A stretch of DNA of 64,000 nucleotides from Eutreptiella sp. 'Long Island Sound 2002' (taxonomy: Eukaryota > Euglenozoa > Euglenophyceae > Eutreptiales > Eutreptiaceae), in NCBI GenBank assembly GCA_964036045.1, contig OZ038382.1, positions 39,262,090 to 39,326,089 on the forward strand, given 5' to 3'. This document shows, in pieces, positions 12,901 to 27,604 of the stretch. Positions within the stretch are counted from its first letter, which is position 1, and each line of letters starts with the position of its first letter. The position numbers and the translations under genes are program-made. Under the pieces are notes generated by a model, which saw only the letters and a list, made by a program, of their open reading frames with translations, did not search any database and was not told where the DNA came from.

Positions 12901-14385
12901 CTGTACGCATGCTTTCGTAAAGTGGCACCTTTGGCCCTACCCGTTGAAGTTTTCGCTCTGGTCCACTGCCACCACACACCCACACTGCCATTGCACCCCC
13001 CGCCACCCCCGCGCGCGCGCTCGCTCGCCTCGTCTCGTCAAGCCAAGGCATGGCTGGCTTGGCTTGGCATGGTATGGTATGGCTTGGTGCGAGAGCCAGG
13101 TGCTTTCATAATGAAGTGCGGTGATACTTGCTGACACAACATCTCAAAATTGAATTCGGGACTTTCTGTCAAATTATTGCAGCTCCCCCTTCAGGGTTCT
13201 GGGAAGGCATAAGGCGACAATTTAGAAGGGGCATGTTCCATATTTTTGCAAAAAAGGTTCATTTTGGTACGCCACATTTATTGGATTTTCAGGTTGCTGC
13301 GTGGTGGTTGGCTAGGCTGTACGCGTCCTTTCGTAAAGTGGCACCTTTGGCCCTACCCGTTGAAGTTTTCGCTCTGGTCCACTGCCACCACACACCCACA
13401 CTGCCATTGCAGCCCCCGCCACCCCCGCGCGCGCGCTCGCTCGCCTCGTCTCGTCAAGCCAGGGCATGGCTGGCTTGGCTTGGCATGGTATGGTATGGCT
13501 TGGTGTGAGAGTCAGGTGCTTTCATAATGAAGTGCGGTGCTACTTGCCGACACAATATCTCAAAATTGAATTCGGGACTTTCTGTCAAATTATTGCAGCT
13601 CCCCCTTCAGGGTTCTGGGAAGGCATTAGGCGAAAATTTAGAAGGGGCATGTTCCATATTTTCTGCAAAAAAATTTCATTTTGGTACGCCACATTTATTG
13701 GATTTTCAGGTTGCTGCGTGGTGGTTGGCTAGGCTGTACGCGTCCTTTCGTAGAGTGGCACCTTTGGCCCTACCTGTTGAAGTTTTCGCTCTGGTCCACT
13801 GCCACCACACACCCACACTGCCATTGCACCCCCCGCCACCCCCGCGCGCGCGCTCGCTCGCCTCGTCTCGTCAAGCCAGGGCATGGCTGGCTTGGCTTGG
13901 CATGGTATGGTATGGCTTGGTGTGAGAGCCAGGTGCTTTCATAATGAAGTGCGGTGCTACTTGCCGACACAATATCTCAAAATCGAATTCAGACTTTCTG
14001 TCAAATTATTGCAGCTCCCCCTTCAGGGTTCCGGGAAGGCATTAGGCGACAGTTTAGAAGGGGCATGTTCCATATTTTTGCAAAAAGGTTTCATTTTGGT
14101 ACGCCGCATTTATTTGATTTTCAGGTTGCTGCGTGGTGGTTGGCTAGGCTGTACGCGTGCTTTCGTAAAGTGGCACCTTTGGCCCTACCCGTTGAAGTTT
14201 TCGCTCTGATCCACTGCCACCACACACCCACACTGCCATTGCACTCCCCGCCACCCCCGCGCGCGCGCTCGCTCGCCTCGTCTCGTCAAGCCAAGGCATG
14301 GCTGGCTTGGCTTGGCATGGTATGGTATGGCTTGGTGTGAGAGCCAGGTGCTTTCATAATGAAGTGCGGTGATACTTGCCGACAC

Positions 14386-15205
14386 AATATCTCAAATTCG
14401 GGACTTTCTGTCAAGTTATTGCAGCTCCCCCTTCAGGGTTCCGGGAAGGCATTAGGCGACAATTTAGAAGGGGCATGTTCCATATTTTTGCAAAAAGGTT
14501 TCATTTTGGTACGCCACATTTATTGGATTTTCAGGTTGCTGCGTGGTGGCTGGCTAGGCTGTACGTGTCCTTTCGTAAAGTGGCACCTTTGGCCCTGCCC
14601 GTTGAAGTTTTCGCTTTGGTCCACTGCCACCACACACCCACACTGCCATTGCACCCCCCGCCACCCCCGCGCGCGCGCTCGCTTGCCTCGTCTCGTCAAG
14701 CCAAGGCATGGCTGGCTTGGCTTGGCATGGTATGGTATGGCTTGGTGCGAGAGCCAGGTGCTTTCATAATGAAGTGCGGTGCTACTTGCCGACACAATAT
14801 CTCAAATTCGGGACTTTCTGTCAAGTTATTGCAGCTCCCCCTTCAGGGTTCCGGGAAGGCATTAGGCGACAATTTAGAAGGGGCATGTTCCATATTTTTG
14901 CAAAAAGGTTTCATTTTGGTACGCCACATTTATTGGATTTTCAGGTTGCTGCGTGGTGGCTGGCTAGGCTGTACGTGTCCTTTCGTAAAGTGGCACCTTT
15001 GGCCCTGCCCGTTGAAGTTTTCGCTTTGGTCCACTGCCACCACACACCCACACTGCCATTGCACCCCCCGCCACCCCCGCGCGCGCGCTCGCTTGCCTCG
15101 TCTCGTCAAGCCAAGGCATGGCTGGCTTGGCTTGGCATGGTATGGTATGGCTTGGTGCGAGAGCCAGGTGCTTTCATAATGAAGTGCGGTGCTACTTGCC
15201 GACAC
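14386..15205 (+). repeat. Pair of identical adjacent 410-bp monomers
   Basis: Two neighbouring units (about 14,386-14,795 and 14,796-15,205) share uncommon variants: GTGGTGGCTGGCTAGG, GGCCCTGCCCGTTG, TCGCTTTGGTCC and CGCTCGCTTGCC. They appear identical to each other and differ from both flanking units, so this is a very recent single-monomer duplication. Confidence 0.9.
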
Positions 15206-16851
15206 AATATCTCAAATTCGGGACTTTCTGTCAAGTTATTGCAGCTCCCCCTTCAGGGTTCTGGGAAGGCATTAGGCGACAATTTAGAAGGGGCATGTTC
15301 CATATTTTTGCAAAAACGTTTCATTTTGGTACGCCACATTTATTGGATTTCCATGCTGCTGCGTGGTGGTTGGCTAGGCTGTACGCATGCTTTTGTAAAG
15401 TGGCAGCTTTGGCCCTACCCGTTGAAGTTTTCGCTCTGGTCCACTGCAACCACACACCCACACTGCCATTGCACCCCCTGCCACCCCCGCGCGCGTGCTC
15501 GCTCGCCTCGTCTCGTCAAGCCAAGGCATGGCTGGCTTGGCTTGGCATGGTATGGTATGGCTTGGTGCGAGAGCCAGGTGCTTTCATAATGAAGTGCGGT
15601 GATACTTGCTGACAAAACATCTCAAAATTGAATTTGGGACTTTCTGTCAAATTATTGCAGCTCCCCCTTCAGGGTTCTGGGGAGGCATTAGGCGACAATT
15701 TAGAAGGGGCATGTTCCATATTTTTGCAAAAAGGTTTCATTTTGGTACGCCGCATTTATTTAATTATTAGGTTGCTGCGTGGTGGTTGGCTAGGCTGTAC
15801 GTGTCCTTTCGTAAAGTGGCACCTTTGGCCCTACCCGTTGAAGTTTTCGCTCTGGTCCACTGCGACCACACACCCACACTGCCATTGCACTCCCCGCCAC
15901 CCCCCCGCGCGCGCTCGCTCGCCTCGTCTCGTCAAGCCAAGGCATGGCTGGCTTGGCTTGGCATGGTATGGTATGGCTTGGTGTGAGAGCCAGGTGCTTT
16001 CATAATGAAGTGCGGTGATACTTGCCGACACAATATCTCAAATTCGGGACTTTCTGTCAAGTTATTGCAGCTCCCCCTTCAGGGTTCCGGGAAGGCATTA
16101 GGCGACAATTTAGAAGGGGCATGTTCCATATTTTTGCAAAAAGGTTTCATTTTGGTACGCCACATTTATTGGATTTTCAGGTTGCTGCGTGGTGGTTGGC
16201 TGGGCTGTACGCGTCCTTTCGTAAAGTGGCACCTTTGGCCCTACCCGTTGAAGTTTTCGCTCTGGTCCACTGCCACTACACACCCACACTGCCATTGCAC
16301 CCCCCGCCACCCCCGCGCGCGCGCTCGCTCGCCTCGTCTCGTCAAGCCAAGGCATGGCTGGCTTGGCTTGGCATGGTATGGTATGGCTTGGTGCGAGAGC
16401 CAGGTGCTTTCATAATGAAGTGCGGTGCTACTTGCCGACACAATATCTCAAATTCGGGACTTTCTGTCAAGTTATTGCAGCTCCCCCTTCAGGGTTCTGG
16501 GAAGGCATTAGGCGACAATTTAGAAGGGGCATGTTCCATATTTTTGCAAAAACGTTTCATTTTGGTACGCCACATTTATTGGATTTCCAGGCTGCTGCGT
16601 GGTGGTTGGCTAGGCTGTACGCATGCTTTTGTAAAGTGGCAGCTTTGGCCCTACCCGTTGAAGTTTTCGCTCTGGTCCACTGCAACCACACACCCACACT
16701 GCCATTGCACCCCCTGCCACCCCCGCGCGCGTGCTCGCTCGCCTCGTCTCGTCAAGCCAAGGCATGGCTGGCTTGGCTTGGCATCGTATGGTATGGCTTG
16801 GTGCGAGAGCCAGGTGCTTTCATAATGAAGTGCGGTGATACTTGCTGACAC
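15206..16851 (+). repeat. Three-monomer offset duplication (1,236 bp)
   Basis: The unit at about 15,206-15,615 recurs at about 16,442-16,851. Shared private variants are GTGGCAGCTTTGGCCC, CACTGCAACCACAC and GCGCGCGTGCTCGC. Only a few single-base differences separate the copies (for example CCATGCTG versus CCAGGCTG, and GGCATGG versus GGCATCG). Two different units lie between them, so the repeating block is three monomers or the match arose by gene conversion. Confidence 0.8.
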
Positions 16852-19759
16852 AACATCTCAAAATTGAATTCGGGACTTTCTGTCAAATTATTGCAGCTCC
16901 CCCTTCAGGGTTCTGGGAAGGCATTAGGCGACAATTTAGAAGGGGCATGTTCCATATTTTTGCAAAAAGGTTTCATTTTGGTACGCCGCATTTATTGGAT
17001 TTTCAGGTTGCTGCGTGGTGGTTGGCTAGGCTGTACGCGTCCTTTCGTAAAGTGGCACCTTTGGCCCTACCCGTTGAAGTTTTCGCTCTGGTCCACTGCT
17101 ACCACACACCCACACTGCCATTGCACTCCCAGCCACCCCCCCGCGCGCGCTCGCTCGCCTCGTCTCGTCAAGCCAAGGCATGGCTGGCTTGGCTTGGCAT
17201 GGTATGGTATGGCTTGGTGTGAGAGCCAGGTGCTTTCATAATGAAGTGCGGTGATACTTGCCGACACAATATCTCAAATTCGGGACTTTCTGTCAAGTTA
17301 TTGCAGCTCCCCCTTCAGCGTTCCGGGAAGGCATTAGGCGACAATTTAGAAGGGGCATGTTCCATATTTTTGCAGAAAGGTTTCATTTTGGTACGCCACA
17401 TTCATTGGATGTCAGGTTGCTGCGTGGTGGTTGGCTAGGCTGTACGCATCCTTTCGTAAACTGGCACCTTTGGCCTAACCCGTTGAAGTTTTCGCTCTGG
17501 TCCACTGCCACCACACACCCACACTGCCATTGCACCCCCCGCCACCCCCGCGCGCGCGCTCGCTCGCCTCGTCTCGTCAAGCCAAGGCATGGCTGGCTTG
17601 GCTTGGCATGGTATGGTATGGCTTGGTGCGAGAGCCAGGTGCTTTCATAATGAAGTGCGGGGCTACTTGCCGACACAATATCTCAAATTCGGGACTTTCT
17701 GTCAAGTTATTGCAGCTCCCCCTTCGGGGTTCTGGGAAGGCATTAGGCGACAATTTAGAAGGGGCATGTTCCATATTTTTGCAAAAACGTTTCATTTTGG
17801 TACGCCACATTTATTGGATTTCCAGGTTGCTGCGTGGTGGTTGGCTAGGCTGTACGCATGCTTTCGTAAAGTGGCACCTTTGGCCCTACCCGTTGAAGTT
17901 TTCGCTCTGGTCCACTGCCACCATACACCCACACTGCCATTGCACCCCCTGCCACCCCCGCGCGCGCGCTCGCTCGCCTCGTCTCGTCAAGCCAAGGCAT
18001 GGCTGGCTTGGCTTGGCATGGTATGGTATGGCTTGGTGCGAGAGCCAGGTGCTTTCATAATGAACTGTGGGGTGATACTTGCTGACACAACATCTCAAAA
18101 TTGAATTCAGGACTTTCTGTCAAATTATTGCAGCTCCCCCTTCAGGGTTCTGGGAAGGCATTAGGCGACAATTTAGAAGAGGCATGTTCCATAATTTTGC
18201 AAAAAGGTTTCATTTTGGTACGCCGCATTTATTGGATTTTCAGGTTGCTGCGTGGTGGTTGGCTAGGCTGTACGCCTCCTTTCGTAAAGTGGCACCTTTG
18301 GCCCTACCCGTTGAAGTTTTCGCTCTGGTCCACTGCCACCACACACCCACACTGCCATTGCACTCCTCGCCACCCCCGCGCGCGCGCTCGCTCGCCTCGT
18401 CTCGTCAAGCCAAGGCATGGCTGGCTTGGCTTGGCATGGTATGGTATGGCTTGGTGTGAGAGCCAGGTGCTTTCATAATGAAGTGCGGTGATACTTGCCG
18501 ACACAATATCTCAAATTCGGGACTTTCTGTCAAGTTATTGCAGCTCCCCCTTCAGGGTTCCGGGAAGGCATTAGGCGACAATTTAGAAGGGGCATGTTCC
18601 ATATTTTTGCAAAAAGGTTTCATTTTGGTACGCCACATTTATTGGATTTTCAGGTTGCTGCGTGGTGGTTGGCTAGGCTGTACGCGTCCTTTCGTAAGGT
18701 GGCACCTTTGGCCCTACCCGTTGAAGTTTTCGCTCTGGTCCACTGCCACCACACACCCACACTGCCATTGCACCCCCCGCCACCCCCGCGCGCGCGCTCG
18801 CTCGCCTCGTCTCGTCAAGCCAAGGCATGGCTGGCTTGGCTTGGCATGGTATGGTATGGCTTGGTGCGAGAGCCAGGTGCTTTCATAATGAAGTGCGGTG
18901 ATACTTGCTGACACAACATCTCAAAATTGAATTCGGGACTTTCTGTCAAATTATTGCAGCTCCCCTTTCAGGGTTCTGGGAAGGCATTAGGCGACAATTT
19001 AGAAGGGGCATGTTCCATATTTTTCCAAAAAGGTTTCATTTTGGTACGCCGCATTCATTGGATTCTCAGGTTGCTGCGTGGTGGTTGGCTAGGCTGTACG
19101 CGTCCTTTCGTAAAGTGGCACCTTTGGCCCTACCCGTTGAAGTTTTCGCTCTGGTCCACTGCCACCACACACCCACACTGCCATTGCACTCCCCGCCACC
19201 CCCGCGCGCGCGCTCGCTCGCCTCGTCTCGTCAAGCCAAGGCATGGCTGGCTTGGCTTGGCATGGTATGGTATGGCTTGGTGTGAGAGCCAGGTGCTTTC
19301 ATAATGAAGTGCGGTGATACTTGCCGACACAATATCTCAAATTCGGGACTTTCTGTCAAGTTATTGCAGCTCCCCCTTCAGGGTTCCGGGAAGGCATTAG
19401 GCGACAATTTAGAAGGGGCATGTTCCATATTTTTGCAAAAATGTTTCATTTTGGTACGCCACATTTATTGGATTTTCAGGTTGCTGCGTGGTGGTTGGCT
19501 AGGCTGTACGCGTCCTTTCGTAAAGTGGCACCTTTGGCCCTACCCGTTGAAGTTTTCGCTCTGGTCCACTGCCACCACACACCCACACTGCCATTGCACC
19601 CCCCGCCACCCCCGCGCGCGCGCTCGCTCGCCTCGTCTCGTCAAGCCAAGGCATGGCTGGCTTGGCTTGGCATGGTATGGTATGGCTTGGTGCGAGAGCC
19701 AGGTGCTTTCATAATGAAGTGCGGTGCTACTTGCCGACACAATATCTCAAATTCGGGAC

Positions 19760-22228
19760 TTTCTGTCAAGTTATTGCAGCTCCCCCTTCAGGGTTCTGGG
19801 AAGGCATTAGGCGACAATTTAGAAGGGGCATGTTCCATATTTTTGCAAAAAAGTTTCATTTTGGTACGCCACATTTATTGGATTTCCAGGTTGCTGCGTG
19901 GTGGTTGGCTAGGCTGTACGCATGCTTTCGTAAAGTGGCACCTTTGGCCCTACCCGTTGAAGTTTTCGCTCTGGTCCACTGCCACCACACACCCACACTG
20001 CCATTGCACCCCCTGCCAGCCCCGCGCGCGCGCTCGCTCGCCTCGTCTCGTCAAGCCAAGGCATGGCTGGCTTGGCTTGGCATGGTATGGTATGGCTTGG
20101 TGCGAGAGCCAGGTGCTTTCATAATGAAGTGCGGTGATACTTGCTGACACAACATCTCAAAATTGAATTCGGGACTTTCTGTCAAATTATTGCAGGTCCC
20201 CCTTCAGGGTTCTGGGAAGGCATTAGGCGACAATTTAGAAGGGGCATGTTCCATTTTTTTGCAAAAAAATTTCATTTTGGTACGCCACATTTATTGGATT
20301 TTCAGGTTGCTGCGTGGTGGTTGGCTAGGCTGTACGCGTCCTTTCGTAAAGTGGCACCTTTGGCCCTACCCGTTGAAGTTTTCGCTCTGGTCCACTGCCA
20401 CCACACACCCACACTGCCATTGCACCCCCCGCCACCCCCGCGCGCGCGCTCGCTCGCCTCGTCTCGTCAAGCCAGGGCATGGCTGGCTTGGCTTGGCATG
20501 GTATGGTATGGCTTGGTGTGAGAGCCAGGTGCTTTCATAATGAAGTGCGGTGATACTTGCCGACACAATATCTCAAAATCGAATTCAGACTTTCTGTCAA
20601 GTTATTGCAGCTCCCCCTCCAGGGTTCTAGGAAGGCATTAGGCGACAATTTGGAAGGGGCATGTTCCATATTTTTGCAAAAACGTCTCATTTTGGTACGC
20701 CACATTTATTGGATTTCCAGGTTGCTGCGTGGTGGTTGCCTGGGCTGTACGCATGCTTTCGTAGAGTGGCACCTTTGGCCCTACCCGTTGAAGTTTCCGC
20801 TCTGGTCCACTGCCACCACACACCCACACTGCGATTGCACCCCCCGCCACCCCCGCGCGCGCGCTCGCTCGCCTCGTCTCGTCAAGCCAGGGCATGGCTG
20901 GCTTGGCTTGGCATGGTATGGTATAGCTTGGTGTGAGAGCCAGGTGCTTTCATAATGAAGTGCGGTGATACTTGCTGACACAACATCTCAAAATTGAATT
21001 CGGGACTTTCTGTCAAATTATTGCAGCTCCCCCTTCAGGGTTCTGGGAAGGCATTAGGCGACAATTTAGAAGGGGCATGTTCCATATTTTTGCAAAAACG
21101 TTTCATTTTGGTACGCCACATTTATTGGATTTCCAGGTTGCTGCGTGGTGGTTGGCTAGGCTGTACGCATGCTTTCGTAAAGTGGCACCTTTGGCCCTAC
21201 CCGTTGAAGTTTTCGCTCTGGTCCACTGCCACCACACACCCACACTGCCATTGCACCCCCTGCCAGCCCCGCGCGCGCGCTCGCTCGCCTCGTCTCGTCA
21301 AGCCAAGGCATGGCTGGCTTGGCTTGGCATGGCATGGTATGGCTTGGTGCGAGAGCCAGGTGCTTTCATAATGAAGTGCGGTGATACTTGCTGACACAAC
21401 ATCTCAAAATTGAATTCGGGACGTTCTGTCAAATTATTGCAGGTCCCCCTTCAGGGTTCTGGGAAGGCATTAGGCGACAATTTAGAAGGGGCATGTTCCA
21501 TTTTTTTGCAAAAAGGTTTCATTTTGGTACGCCACATTTATTGGATTTTCAGGTTGCTGCGTGGTGGTTGGCTAGGCTGTACGCGTCCTTTCGTAAAGTG
21601 GCACCTTTGGCCCTACCCGTTGAAGTTTTCGCTCTGGTCCACTGCCACCACACACCCACACTGCCATTGCACCCCCCGCCACCCCCGCGCGCGCGCTCGC
21701 TCGCCTCGTCTCGTCAAGCCAGGGCATGGCTGGCTTGGCTTGGCATGGTATGGTATGGCTTGGTGTGAGAGCCAGGTGCTTTCATAATGAAGTGCGGTGA
21801 TACTTGCCGACACAATATCTCAAAATCGAATTCAGACTTTCTGTCAAGTTATTGCAGCTCCCCCTCCAGGGTTCTGGGAAGGCATTAGGCGACAATTTGG
21901 AAGGGGCATGTTCCATATTTTTGCAAAAACGTTTCATTTTGGTACGCCACATTTATTGGATTTCCAGGTTGCTGCGTGGTGGTTGCCTGGGCTGTACGCA
22001 TGCTTTCGTACAGTGGCACCTTTGGCCCTACCCGTTGAAGTTTTCGCTCTGGTCCACTGCCACCACACACCCACACTGCGATTGCACCCCCCGCCACCCC
22101 CGCGCGCGCGCTCGCTCGCCTCGTCTCGTCAAGCCAGGGCATGGCTGGCTTGGCTTGGCATGGTATGGTATAGCTTGGTGTGAGAGCCAGGTGCTTTCAT
22201 AATGAAGTGCGGTGATACTTGCTGACAC
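19760..22228 (+). repeat. Three-monomer higher-order repeat, offset 1,247 bp
   Basis: About 19,760-20,981 and 21,007-22,228 carry the same uncommon variants 1,247 bp apart: CTGCCAGCCCCGCG (about 20,021 and 21,268), CCCCCTCCAGGG (about 20,612 and 21,859), GTGGTTGCCTGGG and ACTGCGATTGC. A handful of point differences exist, so this duplication is older than the exact ones. Confidence 0.85.
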
Positions 22229-22644
22229 AACATCTCAAAATTGAATTCGGGACTTTCTGTCAAATTATTGCAGCTCCCCCTTCAGGGTTCCGGGAAGGCA
22301 TTAGGCGACAATTTAGAAGGGGCATGTTCCATCCTTTTGCAAAAAAGTTTCATTTTGGTACGCCACATTTATTGGATTTCCAGGTTGCTGCGTGGTGGTT
22401 GGCTGGGCTGTACGCGTCCTTTCGTAAACTGGCACCTTTGGCCTAACCCGTTGAAGTTTTCGCTCTGGTCCACTGCCACCACACACCCACACTGACATTG
22501 CACCCCCCGCCACCCCCCCGCGCGCGCTCGCTCGCCTCGTCTCGTCAAGCCAAGGCATGGCTGGCTTGGCTTGGCATGGTATGGTATGGCTTGGTGTGAG
22601 AGCCAGGTGCTTTCATAATGAAGTGCGGTGATACTTGCCGACAC

Positions 22645-23464
22645 AATATCTCAAATTCGGGACTTTCTGTCAAGTTATTGCAGCTCCCCCTTCAGGGTTC
22701 CGGGAAGGCATTAGGCGACAATTTAGGGGGGGCATGTTCCATATTTTTGCAAAAAGGTTTCATTTTGGTACGCCACATTTATTGGATTTTCAGGTTGCTG
22801 CGTGGTGGTTGGCTAGGCTGTACGCGTCCCTTCGTAAAGTGGCACCTTTGGCCCTACCCGTTGAAGTTTTCGCTCTGGTCCACTGCCACCACACACCCAC
22901 ACTGCCATTGCACCCCCCGCCACCCCCGCGCGCGCGCTCGCTCGCCTCGTCTCGTCAAGCCAAGGCATGGCTGGCTTGGCTTGGCTTGGCATGGTATGGT
23001 ATGGTGTGAGAGCCAGGTGCTTTCATAATGAAGTGCGGTGATACTTGCCGACACAATATCTCAAATTCGGGACTTTCTGTCAAGTTATTGCAGCTCCCCC
23101 TTCAGGGTTCCGGGAAGGCATTAGGCGACAATTTAGGGGGGGCATGTTCCATATTTTTGCAAAAAGGTTTCATTTTGGTACGCCACATTTATTGGATTTT
23201 CAGGTTGCTGCGTGGTGGTTGGCTAGGCTGTACGCGTCCCTTCGTAAAGTGGCACCTTTGGCCCTACCCGTTGAAGTTTTCGCTCTGGTCCACTGCCACC
23301 ACACACCCACACTGCCATTGCACCCCCCGCCACCCCCGCGCGCGCGCTCGCTCGCCTCGTCTCGTCAAGCCAAGGCATGGCTGGCTTGGCTTGGCATGGT
23401 ATGGTATGGCTTGGTGCGAGAGCCAGGTGCTTTCATAATGAAGTGCGGTGCTACTTGCCGACAC
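22645..23464 (+). repeat. Pair of near-identical adjacent monomers with G7 variant
   Basis: Adjacent 410-bp units share ATTTAGGGGGGGCATG (about 22,722 and 23,132) and CGCGTCCCTTCG, which are rare elsewhere in the array. The main differences are near their right ends: the first unit has an extra GGCTT step before GGCATGG and loses the last GGCTT step, a slippage change in the G/T-rich part. Confidence 0.85.
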
Positions 23465-26400
23465 AATATCTCAAATTCGGGACTTTCTGTCAAGTTATTG
23501 CAGCTCCCCCTTCAGGGTTCTGGGAAGGCATTAGGCGACAATTTAGAAGGGGCATGTTCCATATTTTTGCAAAAACGTTTCATGTTGGTACGCCACATTT
23601 ATTGGATTTCCAGGTTGCTGCGTGGTGGTTGGCTAGGCTGTACGCATGCTTTCGTAAAGTGGCACCTTTGGCCCTACCTGTTGAAGTTTTCGCTCTGGTC
23701 CACTGCCACCACACACCCACACTGCCATTGCACCCCCTGCCACCCCCGCGCGCGCGCTCGCTCGCCTCGTCTCGTCAAGCCAAGGCATGGCTGGCTTGGC
23801 TTGGCATGGTATGGTATGGCTTGGTGCGAGAGCCAGGTGCTTTCATAATGAAGTGCGGTGATACTTGCTGACACAACATCTCAAAATTGAATTCGGGACT
23901 TTCTGTCAAATTATTGCAGCTCCCCCTTCAGGGTTCTGGGAAGGCATTAGGCGACAATTTAGAAGGGGCATGTTCCATATTTTTGCAAAAAGGTTTCATT
24001 TTGGTACGCCGCATTTATTGGATTTTCAGGTTGCTGCGTGGTGGTTGGCTAGGCTGTACGCGTCCTTCCGTAAAGTGGCACCTTTGGCCCTACCCGTTGA
24101 GTTTTTCGCTCTGGTCCACTGCCACCACACACCCACACTGCCATTGCACTCCCCGCCACCCCCGCGCGCGCGCTCGCTCGCCTCGTCTCGTCAAGCCAAG
24201 GCATGGCTTGCTTGGCTTGGCATGGTATGGTATGGCTTGGTGTGAGAGCCAGGTGCTTTCATAATGAAGTGCGGTGATACTTGCCGACACAATATCTCAA
24301 ATTCGGGACTTTCTGTCAAGTTATTGCAGGTCCCCCTTCAGGGTTCCGGGAAGGCATTAGGCGACAATTTAGAAGGGGCATGTTGCATATTTTTGCAAAA
24401 AAAGTTTCATTTTGGTACGCCATATTTATTGGATTTTCAGGTTGCTGCGTGGTGGTTGGCTAGGCTGTACGCGTCTTTTCGTAAAGTGGCACCTTTGGCC
24501 CTACCCGTTGAAGTTTTCGCTCTGGTCCACTGCCACCACACACCCACACTGCCATTGCACCCCCCGCCACCCCCGCGCGCGCGCTCGCTCGCCTCGTCTC
24601 GTCAAGCCAAGGCATGGCTGGCTTGGCTTGGCATGGTATGGTATGGCTTGGTGCGAGAGCCAGGTGCTTTCATAATGAAGTGCGGTGCTACTTGCCGACA
24701 CAATATCTCAAATTCGGGACTTTCTGTCAAGTTATTGCAGCTCCCCCTTCAGGGTTCTGGGAAGGCATTAGGCGACAATTTAGAAGGGGCATGTTCCATA
24801 TTTTTGCAAAAAAAAGTTTCATTTTGGTACGCCACATTTATTGGATTTCCAGGTTGCTGCGTGGTGGTTGGCTGGGCTGTACGCATGCTTTCGTAAAGTG
24901 GCACCTTTGGCCCTACCCGTTGAAGTTTTCGCCCTGGTCCACTGCCACCACACACCCACACTGCCATTGCACCCCCCGCCACCCCCGCGCGCGCGCTCGC
25001 TCGCCTCGTCTCGTCAACCCAAGGCATGGCTGGCTTGGCTTGGCATGGTATGGTATGGCTTGGTGCGAGAGCCACGTGCTTTCATAATGAAGTGCGGTGA
25101 TACTTGCTGACACAATATCTCAAAATCGAATTCGTGACTTTCTGTCAAATTATTGCAGCTCCCCCTTCAGGGTTCCGGGAAGGCATTAGGCGACAATTTA
25201 GAAGGGGCATGTTCCATATTTTTGCAAAAAAGTTTCATTTTGGTACGCCACATTTATTGGATTTCCAGGTTGCTGCGTGGTGGTTGGCTAGGCTGTACGC
25301 GTCCTTTCGTAAAGTGGCACCTTTGGCCCTACCCGTTGAAGTTTTCGCTCTGGTCCACTGCCACCACACACCCACACTGCCATTGCACCTCCCGCCACCC
25401 CCCCGCGCGCGCTCGCTCGCCTCGTCTCGTCAAGCCAAGGCATGGCTGGCTTGGCTTGGCATGGTATGGTATGGCTTGGTGTGAGAGTCAGGTGCTTTCA
25501 TAATGAAGTGCGGTGATACTTGCTGACACAACATCTCAAAATTGAATTCGGGACTTTCTGTCAAATTATTGCAGCTCCCCCTTCAGGGTTCCGGGAAGGC
25601 ATTAGGCGACAATTTAGAAGGGGCATGTTCCATATTTTTGCAAAAAAGTTTCATTTTGGTACGCCACATTTATTGGATTTTCAGGTTGCTGCGTGGTGGT
25701 TGGCTAGGCTGTACGCGTCCTTTCGTAAAGTGGCACCTTTGGCCCTACCCGTTGAAGTTTTCGCTCTGGTCCACTGCCACCACACACCCACACTGCCATT
25801 GCACCCCCCGCCACCCCCGCGCGCGCGCTGGCTCGCCTCGTCTCGTCAAGCCAAGGCATGGCTGGCTTGGCTTGGCATGGTATGGTATGGCTTGGTGCGA
25901 GAGCCAGGTGCTTTCATAATGAAGTGCGGTGCTACTTGTCGACACAATATCTCAAAATTGAATTCGGGACTTTCTGTCAAATTATTGCAGCTCCCCCTTC
26001 AGGGTTCTGGGAAGGCATTAGGCGACAATTTGGAAGGGGCATGTTCCATATTTTTGCAAAAAAGTTTCATTTTGGTACGCCACATTTATTGGATTTCCAG
26101 GTTGCTGCGTGGTGGTTGGCTGGGCTGTACGCATGCTTTCGTAAAGTGGCACCTTTGGCCCTACCCGTTGAAGTTTTCGCTCTGGTCCACTGCCACCACA
26201 CACCCACACTGCCATTGCACCCCCCGCCACCCCCCCGCGCGCGCTCGCTCGCCTCGTCTCGTCAAGCCAAGGCATGGCTGGCTTGGCTTGGCATGGTATG
26301 GTATGGCTTGGTGTGAGAGCCAGGTGCTTTCATAATGAAGTGCGGTGATACTTGCTGACACAACATCTCAAAATCGAATTCGGGACTTTCTGTCAAATTA

Positions 26401-27604
26401 TTGCAGCTCCCCCTTCAGGGTTCAGGGAAGGCATTAGGCGACAATTTAGAAGGGGCATGTTCCATATTTTTGCAAAAAAGTTTCATTTTGGTAGGCCACA
26501 TTTATTGGATTTTCAGGTTGCTGCGTGGTGGTTGGCTGGGCTGTACGCATGCCCTCGTAAAGTGGCACCTTTGGCCCTACCCGTTGAAGTTTTCGCTCTG
26601 GTCCACTGCCACCACACACCCACACTGCCATTGCACCCCCCGCCACCCCCCCGCGCGCGCTCGCTTGCCTCGTCTCGTCAAGCCAAGGCATGGCTGGCTT
26701 GGCTTGGCATGGTATGGTATGGCTTGGTGTGAGAGCCAGGTGCTTTCATAATGAAGTGCGGTGATACTTGCTGACACAACATCCCAAAATTGAATTCGGG
26801 ACTTTCTGTCAAATTATTGCAGCTCCCCCTTCAGGGTTCCGGGAAGGCATTAGGCGACAATTTAGAAGGGGCATGTTCCATATTTTTGCAAAAAGGTTTC
26901 ATTTTGGTACGCCATATTTATTGGATTTTCAGGTTGCTGCGTGGTGGTTGGCTGGGCTGTACGCGTCCTTTCGTAAAGTGGCACCTTTGGCCCTACCCGT
27001 TGAAGTTTTCGCTCTGGTCCACTGCCACCACACACCCACACTGCCATTGCACCCCCCGCCACCCCCGCGCGCGCGCTCGCTCGCCTCGTCTCGTCAAGCC
27101 AAGGCATGGCTGGCTTGGCTTGGCATGGTATGGTATGGCTTGGTGCGAGAGCCAGGTGCTTTCATAATGAAGTGCGGTGCTACTTGCCGACACAATATCT
27201 CAAATTCGGGACTTTCTGTCAAGTTATTGCAGCTCCCCCTTCAGGGTTCTGGGAAGGCATTAGGCGACAATTTAGAAGGGGCATGTTCCATATTTTTGCA
27301 AAAAAAGTTTCATTTTGGTACGCCACATTTATTGGATTTCCAGGTTGCTGCGTGGTGGTTGGCTGGGCTGTACGCATGCTTTCGTAAAGTGGCACCTTTG
27401 GCCCTACCCGTTGAAGTTTTCGCTCTGGTCCACTGCCACCACACACCCACACTGCCATTGCACCCCCCGCCACCCCCGCGCGCGCGCTCGCTCGCCTCGT
27501 CTCGTCAAGCCAAGGCATGGCTGGCTTGGCTTGGCATGGTATGGTATGGCTTGGTGCGAGAGCCACGTGCTTTCATAATGAAGTGCGGTGCTACTTGCCG
27601 ACAC